Assembly (NCBI GenBank): GCA_001599595.1
Contig: BCHH01000001.1
Location: forward strand, 2,927,898 to 2,991,897
Length of the DNA stretch: 64,000 nt
Origin: Beverwykella pulmonaria
Taxonomy: Eukaryota; Ascomycota; Dothideomycetes; Pleosporales; Melanommataceae
Direction of reading: 5' to 3'
Below, piece after piece: positions 30,981 through 44,392 of this stretch; the first letter of the stretch is position 1; each line of letters begins with the position of its first letter. The notes under the pieces were generated by a model. That model did no database searches and was not told where the DNA came from. It was given only the letters and a program-made list of their open reading frames with translations. A program made the position numbers and the translations under genes.

Positions 30981-32399
30981 TCACGTACGATTTCGCATTC
31001 CTGCCACAGTGACGATCTCCCCAAGTGCCTTCATATCCTCCTCGTCACAGTCCGGAAACTTGATCTCTTCACGCATCCAACTCTTGTCAGAACATTTGTA
31101 GACCCGATTAGAATCAAAGTTCACCCACTGACTCGGCCCAATCCCACAGTTGAACACACAGTACCGGCACAACAGAACCGCTGGAAGCATATCATATCGT
31201 TCCTCGAAACACAGATCCATGAGCCACTCCCCTTGGCCCAACGCAAATTTCTTCAAATTTGGCAGGCCGCTCTGAAGACGAGGAAGGACTTCGTGCCAGC
31301 GCATCGCAATGTCTTTGACATATGTATCGTACGCTTCAGGGTCTACATCTACGTTGGGTGATAGAAGCTCTGGGAAGATCCGGGCACATTGCTCGTGATA
31401 AAGGCTGAGGGCGATGACAATTGGGCAATTGTCAAGAAATAGTTCTACGAGAGTTGGGCCGTGCGAGAGGATCCAGTCGATTTGCCAGTCGTACACAATG
31501 GAGAGGTTTCCCAGTGAGAGGGACCTTAGTTGGGAGAAGTGGACTTGCCGAAGATCGCAGGAGGGCCACATGCCCCAGAAAGTGTCGCAGTAGATTTTGA
31601 GATGCGTGAGTTGATCTTGGAGTGGCTTTAGCCAATGTTCTATGAGGTCGTGGTTGAACATCTCGTGGATGGCTGACAAGTTGATACTATGCTCGGGTGA
31701 GGCCTCCTATGGAGTTAAAAAGTTAGTACACCATTCGAAATCGTAGCGTTCAAATTTTATCGAGCACCACGTATGTGCAATAGCACATGAGTTCTGTGCC
31801 CTGGGTCTACGCACACAGGTCTCCGTCGCGATCTTCAGCGCAAGCCTCTTCAACCTGCCGCGCACAGCTACAAAATTCTCATTTTCGTAGATAGTCGTAT
31901 AATCCTGTAGATTCTTGATAATTAAACTTTCGACTTTAAGTGCAGGGTGCTCCGGAAAGTTCAAAGCCTTAAAGAACTTCTTCAGCACTCTCGTGCGAAA
32001 GTCGACTGTTTCCTGCACCTCTATCTCGTCCTCCGGCCCGGCGCACTCGTCATCAAAGTAGAGTCCAACTTCGCACAAATTCTTAAATATGCCCACCTCG
32101 CGCATTGCGCTCTGGAACTCTTCATTGAGGTCTTTTTCTTCATTACAGGCAAGACCGTCGCCGTCTGGGCTAGAGGTATTGAAAACGACCTTCCGGACGA
32201 GGGCATTTAGTTTGCTATTTTCGAGAATGGCCGTAAATCTAGTTGCACTGTCGTCGTCGTGGTAGAGAGTTACGGTATCGAATAGTGCTTCTGTTGACAG
32301 CGGTAGGGCAGATTTGTTGACGGTACGGAGAGATTTGAGCGTTTTGACATCGAGGTATTTCACGCAGTGGCGCTGGAGCTCGACCGGGAGGTTCAGCAT
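30981..32399 (-). CDS. F-box-like protein
   Basis: Two exons, complement(join(30981..31706,31815..32399)), 436 residues. The N-terminus MLNLPVELQRHCVKYLDVKTLKSLRTVNKS with LSTEALFDTVTLY is a fungal F-box, the Skp1-binding motif of SCF ubiquitin ligases. The rest has leucine-rich, weakly repeating segments (SLSLGNLSIVYDWQIDWIL, LVELFLDNCPIVIAL) seen in such proteins, which vary widely between species. The 108-base intron uses a GTGCGT donor and a CTCCATAG acceptor, and links ATETC to EASPEHSINLS without a frame change. Target unknown. Confidence 0.8.
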
Positions 32400-33989
32400 G
32401 ACTGAGAAAATGGGAAGCTAAGAACTTTACATGTATGAAATAAGAAATTCTTGAAGATATGGTCGCTGGATTTATACTAGGTGAAGCTAAAGCAAAGGAT
32501 CATTTATCTCCCAGGTAACAACCAATCGGATGAATGTTGTACACCTACTCCAATCCCCCTCCCCTCGAATTAGCCGAATGCATCAGCCGGGAAAGTAAAG
32601 GTTTCGTTCAAGGGAATCATCGTGCTTCGCCTACTATTGGCTAAGCAACCGAAAAGGATGAAGCGCTTCGCTCAGGCCTTGATTCCGGAAGGATCTATTT
32701 TTCTCCTTCGCTCTGACACACTCTTTATGGCAACAATAGATTCGTTTCTGGTCTGCCTTCTCTTCGCGTGGCTATGTCACTCCTGGACACAACCCACATA
32801 CATGGACCTATGATGGCCACCGCGATACGGCGACATGTACATGTTGAGAAACGGCACATTCCTTTCACTCCCCAATATCACCTCGTGCTTGAACGTACGG
32901 TTCCCAGTAATCAAACACGAACGTTGGCCCGAATCCGGCGTGGATGACTCCAATTCAATCTCGCGATCGGAGCCGGCGGTTCACCGAACGATCACTTTAG
33001 AATTAAGGCATACCTCACGCATAGAAGGCAATACAAAGAATCGAAGGAGTGCTGGAAGCGCGATATGTTATTAACATGTGGTCCGTGGGAAAACTTCTCG
33101 ATTGGAACGAATTGCTCAAAACCGTTGGACGTGGTGTAATTGATAGAAGACGGACAGGGCGACTATCCACAGGAGGAGGCCTTGATCAGGCCGAATTTTA
33201 CTTTGGCGCTGCAGATACACCTGACTCGAGGCAAATCAGTTCCCTATCTGGAGTAGCGGTGTCGGTAATCATAATCTCCTTGCCACTCCTTCACCTATAG
33301 CGTCGGGCAGCGCAGCTGCCAGAGCTAGTCACCTCCGAGGTGATCTCGACGTATTATTTGGAGCTTTCTTCACGTCCAATCTTGGCGATGATCGATTTCT
33401 TATACATCCCTCCAAAGGTCGCTCTGCGGTATGTTGTGTGTATGGCGATATTGCAGGACAAGCCCAGCTAGCGAATTGTGCAAGGTATCGTTGCGATTTT
33501 AATAATCATGACACAGAAATCCAAGATCTTAAAATGCATGAATAAGTGTCTTGCGACGAGCAATAGATGAGTTCGAGTTCGAGACCCAACTGTGTATCTC
33601 TAACGTTTGGCATTGTTAGGCCCTGAAAAGGCATCATTTCCGCAATGAAAACCACTGCATGGGCAGATGGTGCGCTGAGGCTCACAAAGGGCCGAGGACT
33701 CGTCAAATGCAACGAGCTTCGACGAATGGATGGCGCTCTGACAAAGAGGTACGGAACGTAGCACCTTCAGGAACGACAACATCATTTACAGAAGCATTAC
33801 AACAATAGTAAAAAGAGACAAAGAACACATTCGCAACTCCAATCTCCAATCCAAGCTTCAAAACTTTCCTTTCCATCCACTGTAACTCCAATTACATCCT
33901 GGCTTTCTATTTTGTCAGAAGTCTCTTGTGCAGTTGATCTCGGTGCGCTGTCTACCCTCGTCTCCGTTTTCTGCGCATTCATTTTCATC
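32400..33989. other. Long intergenic region between two divergent genes
   Basis: Only short unrelated open frames occur. It lies between the F-box gene (minus) and a P450 (plus), so both promoters are here. No repeat or RNA gene is recognised. Confidence 0.45.
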
Positions 33990-35919
33990 ATGGCAATTGA
34001 TGCGTCTGCGATTTGGCCAAGGGTTCTACTTATGGTGGTGATAACTGTAGTAGGGCAATTCCTCTACGCTGGCTACAAGGTCCGATCTCGTGTCAATCGG
34101 CTTCGCAAGCAGGGATTGGTACGTCTCTGCCATTTCAGTTCTATAGCACCCATGCTATCTCGCTTCTGCTTCGCTGAAAGTCATCAATCTTGCGTTGCAC
34201 AGTCATGTTACAAATCTTGTCCCTGAAAAGGCTCCAAGTTCCTGGGTTCAGAGTTCATTGCCGTTGATGTTGATATCAGTGCGCTGCTTCTAACCAAAGA
34301 GATAAACTAACATTCCTTAGCCAATGCCTCCATGGAACTGGTTAACCGGCCACCTCCCCTTCTTCCACGCTGTCCTCTCTGCGTACCCGGACAACGTCCT
34401 CATCAGCGTCGTCATGAAAGACATCGCGCAGCGGTACTTTCCGACTACCGAGATGTTCTACCTGGATCTCTGGCCCATGGTGTCGCCCACTCTGTGGGTA
34501 GGTGACGCTGCTGCCTCTACCGAAGTCAACAAGCGTCTAAATACAAAACCCGACTTGTATGAAAGGTTGTTCCAGCCCATGACTGGAGGCCCGAGTCTGC
34601 TGGACACAAATGGACACGAGTGGAAGTACTGGAGGGGACTGATGAGTCCCGGGTTTGCGCCAGGGTATGTGATGAGTAAGTTGGTGCAGTTTGTGGATAG
34701 TGGGGAGGTGTTTTGTGAGGTTTTGGAACAGAGAGCGAAGAGTAAAGAAATCTTTCAGCTCGAAGTCTTTGCAATGAGGTTTACGCTGGAGAGTATTATC
34801 AAGATTGCGCTGTATGTATTCCCTAAAACCACTTTATTTGAGATAACTAATTCTGGTATGTTCGGTAGGGATTTAGATCTAGGTCATCAGAGGAACGTCC
34901 ACCCCGTCCCCAAAGCCCTCCTATCCATCATGCCCTGGACGACCACCAGCAACCCGCTCGAAAAACTTCACCCCCTCCGCCCCTTCATTATCGCACACTA
35001 CAACCGCGTCATCAACACGCACATGGTTCCCGAGCTGGAGCGGCGCTACGCAGAATTCATGTCTGAACCTGCTTCAAACCCCTCACAGACAATCTTTACC
35101 CTCGCGCTAGCGGTGCACAGCAAGAACTTCCCAGATAAAGCACCCAAAGGCCCCGGTCAGTTAATAGACAGAACGTTTATGGATATAGCCCTGTGCCAAA
35201 TCAGGATGTTGCTTGTGGCTGGTCACGATACTACGACTAGCGTACTCATCTATGCGTACCATGCGTTGCATAAACATCCCGAGGCCCTGGCACACATGCG
35301 TGAAGAGCATACCAAGATCTTCGGGTCAGATCTCTCCCATACAGCATCGATGATCCGCGAGAACGCCTCAATTTTGAATAACTTACCGTACACCCTCGGT
35401 GTCATCAAAGAAACAATGCGCATCTACCCCCCAGGAGGTGCGTTCCGCGCCGGCTCACCTGACGTCCATCTTCTCGATCGGAATAGAATGCAGTACCCGA
35501 CCGAAGGTTGTCATGTATCTATTGCGCACCACACCATCCACTACAGTCCCAACGTGTACTCCGAGCCCGAACTCTTCAAACCTGAACGATGGGTGAATTC
35601 CAGGGTGGAGTTGGGTGGATGGAGGCCATTCGAACGCGGACCGAGGAATTGCATGGGGCAGGATGTTGCGATGGTGCAGCTGAAGGTTGTTCTAGTGTTA
35701 ACAGGGAGGAAATTTAAGTTTACGCCTGCTTACGATGAGTGGGATGCTCTGGAGGCGAAGAAGGGGAGGGGCTGGGGGAGCCGGATCTGGGAGATGATCG
35801 TTGGTAAGGAGAGGGTAGAGAAAAAGGAAGTCAATGGCGAGAGGGCGTATCAAGCGGAGAATGGGGGCGCGAGGCCGGCATCGGGGTATCCATGTCGAGT
35901 GGAAATACTTGAAGGTTAG
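33990..35919 (+). CDS. Cytochrome P450 monooxygenase
   Basis: Three exons, join(33990..34118,34321..34811,34869..35919), 556 residues. It has an N-terminal anchor (WPRVLLMVVITVVGQFLYAGY), the proline hinge QGLPMPPWN formed across the first intron, the I-helix AGHDTTT (about 324-330), ExxR as ETMR (388-391), PERW, and the heme loop FERGPRNCMG (461-470). The first intron is 202 bases, long for this genome. The second (57 bases, GTATGT, CTAAT branch, GGTAG) contains no stop and is a multiple of three; its removal gives the typical ESIIKIALDLDLGHQR. The general look is of polyketide or secondary-metabolism P450s, but no biosynthetic cluster surrounds it. Substrate unknown. Confidence 0.9.
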
Positions 35920-37513
35920 ACTAGTCCGAGTCTCACGTTCCTTTTGACTGGACTGGGCAGAGTTGAACCTGGATGATTGTATTATATTCAATTTGAAAAA
36001 TAAGAATCGAATGAACTACAATTTTCGAATGAAAGACAGGGAGTAGAACAATGAATACTCACCTCCCGGCCAGCGCATTAGCTATTCCATCTTCTCACTG
36101 CCTTCCGAAGGGTGTCCCATTAACACATGAGCCCAAACATCTCGCACAAATCCGCGCCCGCCAAAAGAGTCACAACGTTCCCTGGAAGGATGTGCTTCTG
36201 GTCAATGAGTCCTGCACTGGGGATGTAGGTCGGGAAAAAAAATGCGAGAGGTTATAGTCGTCATAACGGCATTTAGTTTAGAGTGGCTGGTGAGGAGCGG
36301 GTCGATTAGCAATAGACTTTGGTTCTCGAGAAGCGCGATCGAAGAGTTTGCTACAAAAGGGAAGGTAAGTTACAGCGTTGATGCTGAATAATGAATTGGA
36401 AAGTTTAGACGCATTCAACTCCTCCAACTGTGGGTTTAGATATGAATAAGTTTCGGGGTGACTCCTAGTAGAACTTATCAGCCTGCAAACTGCAAGCATC
36501 ATCCTAGGTTGGAGACTTTTGTCGAGACCTAAAACTTGCTCAACTCCTGCGACTGTTTATTCGTTTTGTATGCTCAGCAGGTTGCGCCTGAGAGCTTGGT
36601 TCCTAGAAACTGAGTTCTGAAATTATCTCCAGACCCACGCAATGTTTTGCACTATCAACAGCCCAGAATACCAAGCGTACTGTCTTTTAGAAAACAAAAC
36701 ACGAATGAAAACTTTCTAACAGACGAGTATAGATAGCTTTGACGATTGAGAGAGAAGATACAACATGCCAATCCACGGTCCTCTAATATCTTCTCCATCA
36801 ACACCAACATCCGCCCCAACCGTCCCTATCCCGCATTATACCCACCCAGCCTTCTTCCTGATCCCAATCTAGCTGTTTATTTACTCCCTCAACCCCGCGT
36901 TGTACCCCACTCCTCAAAACAAACCCGCATAAAAAACCCCCCTTGGCCCTGAAACCCCTGAAACCCAAATCGTTCGGGTAGGTGCCGGATCCAAGCCCGG
37001 GGCACAAAGTTCCAGCACGGTTTCGCACGGGCTCTGGCATTTGGAATCCGCGTGATCTAGAATCCGAATCGGTCGGATTGTAAAGTCCGTATCGGGGAAT
37101 CGCAAGGGAGACAGATATCTGGTGGGTCAATTGGCTTGAAAAAGAGAAAAAAAAAACAGGACACAGGAGGAAGTAGGTAATAGTATTACAAAGATATCCT
37201 CTTATCGTATTTGAATATACACGCGAGCGAGCCAGAGCCAGGGCTACGGCTAGGGCCATAAACATACAGTCCCATGTAGCCAGCACTTGCAACCAACGCA
37301 AACTCATTAAAATAACACCGCCCTGCTAACCAGCCCAGCTTTCCAACCACTCCTGACCTGTCTCGACAATATGCATCGCACTGCCGCTAAATGCTCAAAC
37401 CAACGCTGATGGGGTAATGGGAAAAGACGTCATCAACTACAGCAGACATGATATGATAATAACAAAAGAAAAGAAAAAGGTGAATCAATGCGGATATGAT
37501 ACTAGTATTGGTA
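35920..37513. other. Long intergenic region, nothing recognised
   Basis: A 169-codon open frame on the minus strand (36798-37307) has no family features and unusual composition. Both flanking genes end here (convergent). Confidence 0.45.
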
Positions 37514-39349
37514 CTATGACAAGATGTTGGGCTTGCGGCCCATATCCAAGATCTCCGAGGGCACGGCACTGCGGGTGCTGAAGCGAACTTCTGTGCCAGG
37601 GTGTTGGCGGAAGATGGGTGCAGTGTCAACCGTCGTGTGCGTATCATGGCGCTCATGCTTTACATTTTTGCCCGGAAGCCCGTTATTGCGCAATGGTGCA
37701 GGTGATGCGGGGATTGGTATCTTAGCCGCACCATCGCGTAGCCCCGTGACGCTTTTGGGTAGCATGGGAACTTCGGGTACAGTGTCCCTCTCTTCATTAT
37801 CAGAGGCGGTGGACATCTGGGTGTTCCGGAATTGTTCTTTGAGTTTTTGTTCTTCGAGGCGGTTCGTTTGTTGGTCGACCCAGGAGTCGACTGTTCGGAA
37901 GCGGGGCACGGAGGAGCGTTGTGTCATGAAGCTGTCGCGGCCGAGCATGTGGCTGCCCGTATCGCGTGCTGGATCGTGTGGTGTTTGTGGTGCGTTCGAG
38001 TTCGTCCAGCTGAATCTGCTTACCCCAGGCCCGGTGGGTCGGCCGGACACAGACGGTCGGTTGAAGAGGAATTGCTTGAAGGTTGGAGGCGGACGAAGAG
38101 GAGACAGTGCTTGTTGTTGGTCTTGCGCTTGCACTGCCTCTGGGTACCGGAGTTCGGAGGCTTCGGAAATAGATCTTGTGTTGCGTGTCGAAGCGCTGCG
38201 TCTCGGGTTCTGAAGCGGAAGGACTGGCGAAGATGGAGTTGCGCTGATGTCGCGATTGTGAGACTTCATGGTGTTGTTGGTGTTGTTGCGTCGAGGCGGT
38301 GAATCGAGAAGGAAACTCTGGGGTATAGTGCCAGGGGATACACTTCTGTCAGTGCCGACTTGTCGAGTGAAACTATATTATGGTCAGTAAAGATCTTGCA
38401 TAAAAATGGAGGGTGGCAGGATCAAGTGCCACGGAAATTGAAGAGGCACACAGTAGGTGTCTCATGAATGCAATGCTGACAGAAACAAAACAACGAACAT
38501 AAATGTATCTGATATCACTTGTGCTGCACTGTGGGATGGAAGAAATTGGCTACACATACCTTTCGCTTCGATTGAGGGCCATCAAAGGCCTCTGCGATGA
38601 ACTAGAACCGGACCGAGCAAGAGATGCCGCTGCTGGTGGTGCAACCGCATCGTTCCTCGTAGCGTTGTATTCGGTGGCGAAAGCAGGCTTGCTGTCCCAA
38701 GCAACTGGGTTCTTCTTGGGCGGTGGTGGCGGCGGGCCTCGGCCAGTGACTTGATATTTCCCTTGCTTAACTGCCTCCGCAAGTGTGAGGCCGCGTTTCC
38801 GCATCGTGTGAAAAGCCAGTATGATCATGACGATAATGATGGTAGCACCTATTCCATCAGTCAGCGTAGTTCTCAGAACACGCATGTCCACACCCACCAA
38901 TTGACCCAGCAGCGATGAGCAAGTGCTCGGTTGTTTGCGAGATACCTCCCCTGCCACGTCCTCCTTCTGGTCTAGGTGGTGGAGGGATGGTGACGACAAC
39001 CGTCTCCGTGGCCTCTTCTGCTGCCAACGCTCCACCTGTTGCTTTCGCTTGGGGCAAAGTCATTGTGATCAAAATCTGCCCCTGTCAGCACTGCTTCCGT
39101 TCAAAATCGTATCTTGAGCCCTACCGGTGGAGGGGGTCCGTGGTGGGAGTCATCGTAGTCGCCATCTCCAGAACTCGTGGGTTGGGGCTGCCTCCGCACA
39201 TTCGAACGGTCGAGAAGTTGATCCACAGCGGCGGTGGGTGTGGGTATTGCCTCGAAATTGTCGATTTCCTCTTTGCCATCCAAGCCAGTCCTTCGCACAA
39301 CCACGTATTCCACCAGCTCTTCCCTTTCGCGAGACCTTGGAACCGGCAT
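37514..39349 (-). CDS. Single-pass membrane protein with proline/serine-rich arms (unknown)
   Basis: Four exons, complement(join(37514..38372,38560..38848,38898..39081,39125..39349)), at least 518 residues from the first in-frame ATG. The order is a charged N-terminal part (VPRSREREELVEYVVVRR), a Pro-rich stretch, a single membrane helix (IGATIIIVMIILAFHTMRKRG) followed by positive charges, a second Pro run (GRGPPPPPPKKN) and a Ser/Pro-rich tail with a short helical segment (VDQQTNRLEEQKLKEQFR). Introns of 43, 49 and 187 bases are all frame-keeping. The frame stays open upstream of the chosen ATG, with conserved-looking WTPFTREKPERGLPIRLL, so a further 5' exon is likely and the real start is uncertain. 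Type I or III orientation and role are unknown. Confidence 0.7.
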
Positions 39350-41000
39350 GTCGACCAATGTAGTGAGGAGTCGGATGGGGAGACCACGCTCAGGCTTCTC
39401 TCGGGTGAATGGCGTCCAAGAACAACATCTGAAGAACGCGCAGCGGTAGATGGTAGTCGAATCAAGAAGTTCTACAGTCTCAAGCCGGCTAGGACCTCTA
39501 CCAGAGAGAACGACCTGAGAACAGTGACAACGAGGGTTTGAATGAAAGAATGAAGTATTACAACTGCAGCCCGGCTGCGGAACGAAGGACAGGAAAAAAG
39601 CAGGTCAGCGTGCAACAGAAACCTGGGCGAACGCTTGGGAGCACATGGTATGCGACAGGACAGAGGAGAGCATATGAAGAAGCGCATGAATAACGCTAGC
39701 AGTGGGTCCGATGTGAGCCCTTGTCAGTTTGAAGGGAGGGGCGAGGCGTGGGCACGCACGCTAGGACGCGCAACGGGCGCAATTAGCAGCACTTGCGCTG
39801 GGCAAGCAGCCGCGAAGGGGAGAAAACAGAGCGGTAAAGGAGGGTAATTTGGCCTCATTCGGAGGGTTTCTGTGGGGCACGAGAGCATGGAGGTGAGGTG
39901 AAGCGCCCCTGAGCGCATGTCTTGGAGCTGTCTCATCAGGCTGGTGGTCGTGTTTCATGGCCCGGTTGCGGCAAAGCCCTAGCGAGCTCAAACTCCACGG
40001 GCACGATTTGAGACCACCGCGTGCGGAACGGCAATTGGCCATGGGACGAGCAGGTTGGTGTGGTGAACGACGGTGAGGTGAGGCTGTCACGGCGCGGCGC
40101 CTGTTGAGGCGTCGTCCCCCGCAATGCAACCCGTGAACGCCTGATGCCCCTGGACGAGCTGAGAAGACTGAAATCAATAAAATGAACGCCCCGTCCATGG
40201 ATGTCGTACAAAGGTACGAACATGCAAGTCGACGTAGGTGCAGCCACTGCGAAGACTGCTGCGCCTCAGCATGGCGTATCCACGGTCACGTTCGCGGCTA
40301 TGGACTGGCATCGGCAGAGCCGCCACACTCGATCGGACGGCCCGGGACCAAGACGCTGCCTCGTCTCGCTCTCGGACGGTCTCCTGGCCGATGCTTCGTG
40401 CCCAGTGTCCAGCGTCCTGGCGGCGGGGTCGACAAAGAGAGGGGTGTATAAGAAGTTTCGCACAGTGGCCAAGGACGGGACGTGTTGTTTCCTTGAATGT
40501 CCTGAGGCCACAACGTGAGCGCTCGTGACTCCATCAGGATTGTGCTTGATCAGCTTCACGAGGCGGGTTTATCAAGTACCCTTCGAAGGAATAGAGGAAC
40601 GACGACAAGACCAGACGCGGGGAGTGAGTACATTATACCACTGCAAGATGCAGCCTCGGGGCTCCCTCGCCGGGCGAATCGCTTGCACCAAAATGGACTT
40701 CGAATACGGAGAATTGTGTGGAAGGGTTGGGGGCGGAGCCTCGCTCGAATGTTCGTCAAGTGCTTCGCCTCAGTGGTTGCTCTCAGTCATCATGCCGGAT
40801 ACAATTGCCGCGAAGTGTATAAGAACCTCAGCTCTCATCTTCCACTATCTTGCGCATACATCCTATTAATTAAACGTCGCTGCAATACCTTGATCACTCA
40901 ACTATCATCCTTTGCACCTTCCGCTTTCCCTTGACGTTCCCCACCATCGACCCCTCAGCGAACACCAACCTCCCAGCGACTTACCATAACAACCGCCACC
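39350..41000. other. Long intergenic region, probably containing a 5' exon of the membrane-protein gene
   Basis: The first 200 bases are open in the frame of the minus-strand gene. The rest (39560-41000) is GC-rich with many overlapping open frames on both strands but none with recognisable content. The last part is the promoter and pyrimidine-rich leader of the gene at 41001. Confidence 0.4.
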
Positions 41001-41665
41001 ATGTCTGACCCCTACAATCAGTACGGCCAGCAGTACAACCAGTATCCCCCGCAACAATACGCCCCGCCAGCCCCAGGCCAAGGTTATGCGCCGCCACAGG
41101 AAAACTACGGACAGCAAAACTACCAGCAGCCTGGCTATCCGCCCTACCCGCCACAACAGCAGCCGGGCTACGGCGAGCAAAACCAGTACAGCCAGCAGCC
41201 CTACGGTCCGCCATCACAGGGCGGCTTCCAACACGGCCAGAGCCAGGCTCCCGTGCCGTACAACGACCCATATCAACAACAGCAAGGGTAAGCCACAAGC
41301 ACAAAACCAGCGCAGCGTTTCGAAACATGATTGACATTTCATCCAGCCAATACGGACAACCGCAGTATCCGGGCGCACCTCCAGCACAGCAGTTCCCCCA
41401 GCAAGGCCCGTACCCTCAAGATCAGTACCCACACAACGCGCAAGCTCCGTACGGACAGCCCGGCCAGCAGACATATGGCTCGACTGACCCCAACCACCAA
41501 GCCGAGGGCGACAGAGGACTAATGGGCGCACTGGGAGGAGGCGCTGCGGGTTACTTTGGCGGGAATAAGATGGGCGGGCATGGGCTGATTGGTGCTCTTG
41601 CTGGTGCAGTGCTTGGCAGCAAGCTCGAAGACAAGCACAAGAACAAGAAGCACGGCGGTTATTGA
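41001..41665 (+). CDS. Q/Y/P-rich low-complexity protein with C-terminal glycine zipper
   Basis: Two exons, join(41001..41287,41347..41665), 201 residues. The N-terminal two thirds are built of Tyr-Gln-Pro-Gly words (YNQYGQQYNQYPPQQ, PGYGEQNQYSQQPYG), a prion-like composition. The C-terminal part is GLMGALGGGAAGYFGGN then GLIGALAGAVLGSKLEDKHKNKKH, a glycine-zipper hairpin of the type that packs in membranes, closed by a basic tail. The 59-base intron (GTAAGC ... TCCAG) joins QQQQG to QYGQP in frame. Similar short proteins are common in filamentous fungi without a known role. The start has an ACCATGT context. Confidence 0.8.
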
Positions 41666-44392
41666 TAGACGGACTGACTGATTCCGATGAGTGCTTGTAA
41701 AGATTATGTTTCACGGCGTTCCGGCTCATCCAGTTTTTATACGAGCCAGAGATTGATGGTATACACATCGTAAACAGCGATTAGTATGGAATGATAATCA
41801 CGAATTACCTTATTTGGAGGTCCCTTGCCCCCTTCCATCATTCTCCCTTACAATCTCAAAAGTTACAGAGCTAGGATGCGCCGCGCCGCGGCAATACCTC
41901 CTCCAAACCTAGACACTAGACACTTTGCATCTCCCACCGCGTTCTTGGCTCTTGGCCTCTCGCATGATCGCCTAGGCTACCGCGTCGACTTACCGTTGCA
42001 GAATACCAATTTGGTTTGTGCCGCAAAAAGGACAGCCTACGAATTCCATGTTTTACACTTTTCTTCAGCATCCAATCCTTAATCAGAATCGAAACAAACA
42101 AACGTGGCCGCCGTTGGCGATCACGGTTGAAGGTCGTCAGTCCACGAGCGCCACATCATCAGGTCGAGTAGTGTGATAGTGGCCTGTTTGAGAGGCACAG
42201 AGCCAATTACCGCCCAGTAAAGAGATGAACGGACAAATGAAAGTGACAAAATCCTCCAAGAGTGTGGATCAAACCTCGGACCTGCGAATGCAAGCCTTGA
42301 AATCGTCGTGTATCCAAAAGATTTCCAAAAGTTTAAAAATGAGTTGAAGTCCTGGTTCCTTAGCTAAAGTAGACTGTGGTCTGTGCCAACGGGCTGCTGT
42401 TGTGCCAGAAGCGCATTGTGAAATAATGAACGGTAAATGTGTCTTCACTTCACCACGATTCGTTCCAATAAAGATCACTTTCAAATTTGAACTCTTCACT
42501 GTAGTGCGCTACAAACATACCTGCTCGATCGCGAAATCTCTTGCTCAACGCGCGTCCTACAGTACATGCCATGAAAATGCGCACCATGAGGTTCATCAAC
42601 ATCCAAGATCATGAACCACCTAGTCTCCATATCCAATCCCTAATTTCCACCCGCTCCGCCCGCCAAGTCCCACGCCTCGTCACCGTCTCCACTCTCCACC
42701 ATAAGACGTGCACATATGATCCTCATATTCCAGGTTTCCCCACAAAAACAAAGGCAGCAAATAGAGCACAGACGCGTGTGAGTGGCAGACAAGGCGTGGC
42801 GCGAAAAGCGGCGTGTCAAACGTCAAGTGTTTCAAGTGGCGCAGTCGCCGCATTGGGTAATTAGGGGATATTGTTGTGAGAGAGGGTGACACGTGTTGAT
42901 GATCCGATCAATGTGACGATAACCACCGTGGAAAGAGATGAAGAGTGGCCTGATGTGAAGCAAAGGAGGTGTTTTATCTGAGGTAGGACGAAGCGAAGTA
43001 ATCACCATCACTAACAGTTTTGATATACGGCATTCGAGCAATAGATTGAAAAAAAAAGGGTTGCTAAGGTCAGTATACGTCAATATCCAGATCCCAATAC
43101 CGTGGAAGAGGCACCCACACCAGACATCGCACACTGCATATCCACGCGTCCCTCCATCGTACAACCTCGAATATAACCTTATTGACTGGCGGTATGTACC
43201 TTAAACGGCATATCTTTCTTTTTTCACACCAATGGGAAAATAAGAAATGTCGTCATTCTTCAGATATTTCTTACCATTATTGTTTGGCGTTTACTTTTCA
43301 TGAGAATTGTATTCGTCAATCCACCAACCATCAGCATCTTGTTTTTGCATACGCGTCCAGCACCCGCATCCATCTACCCACTACGTGCCACAAAGCCACA
43401 CCGTCACACACACTCTACTCCATTCCCACATCCTCCCCTCGAATCCCAGCAACCCGTTTGACCCCCCTCCTATTCTGATAGACAGCCGAAGCCTATATCC
43501 ACGCGTCCATCAATCACACACCTACAACACCACTAACCTCGCTCTACAGTCCACGTTTTACACAAACGAATTGCCGAACAGAGATACTCGGTCTCGGTTC
43601 CTGGCCCCTCAAACAGCGAAAATTAGTGCTTATTAACAGTTCACATAAGACCAGCACTCCCTCCCCTCCCCTCTGTACCTATATCCACAGCATGTTTGTG
43701 GGGTTCAGCCGCGATCGAATATATTCGTGCACATCGATAGATCCTGAGAAACGTGTGGCAGAAAAGTGTTGATCCTCAATCAATCCTACGGAACCGCTGT
43801 GCGGTGTCGAAAGTCCGAGGCTTCGGTGCTCACTTTTCGACGGATATTTTTGAAACACCACGTCGATCAGCATTAACCAACAACTGAATCCCGGAGGACC
43901 GAAGTGAAAAGGAATGTAGTGCTTCCTGTGATAGATTTGATGTAAAATTGAAGGCTCAGGTATCATCACTGACAGTGGGAGGACACTTCCCAAGGGATAA
44001 TTTCCGGAATCTTGAACAAAGTGCATTAAAGTGCTGAGTACTTTCGAAAAGGGTATCGTGAGAAAGAAACCTAGATAGGCCTATGAATCCAATCCCCCAC
44101 GATGAACGACAAGAAGAAACTTGAATTACATTCCGAAATTACCAAATAATCCAGTGGTTGCTCCAACCATTACGCTGATGTATGTCCATGCACCATACAA
44201 GTTGGAAGTGGACGACCTCCTATGCTGTCCCATATAAGGTTCATGAGAGCTAGGAAATATGGATTCGCAGAAAATAGATCGGTCGACGTTCGTTCCTTTG
44301 CTTGAGGAAACAGTTTGTAAAAAGGAAATAATGTTCGAGCGAGCGACCGATTGAAAACAAATGGTAGCACATTGTAGGAGTAAAAAGAGCAT
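41666..44392. other. Long gene-free region
   Basis: About 2.7 kb between convergent genes. Only short open frames without coding character are seen, with no repeats, RNA genes or transposon relics recognised. A run of nine A lies near 43050. Confidence 0.45.

Noticed and set aside
26002..35919. A secondary-metabolite cluster built around the two P450 genes
   Set aside because: The genes between them (PI-PLC, F-box) are unrelated housekeeping or regulatory types and no synthase gene is present in the window.
36798..37307. 169-codon open frame on the minus strand
   Set aside because: Unusual composition, no recognisable domain, and no context supporting a gene.
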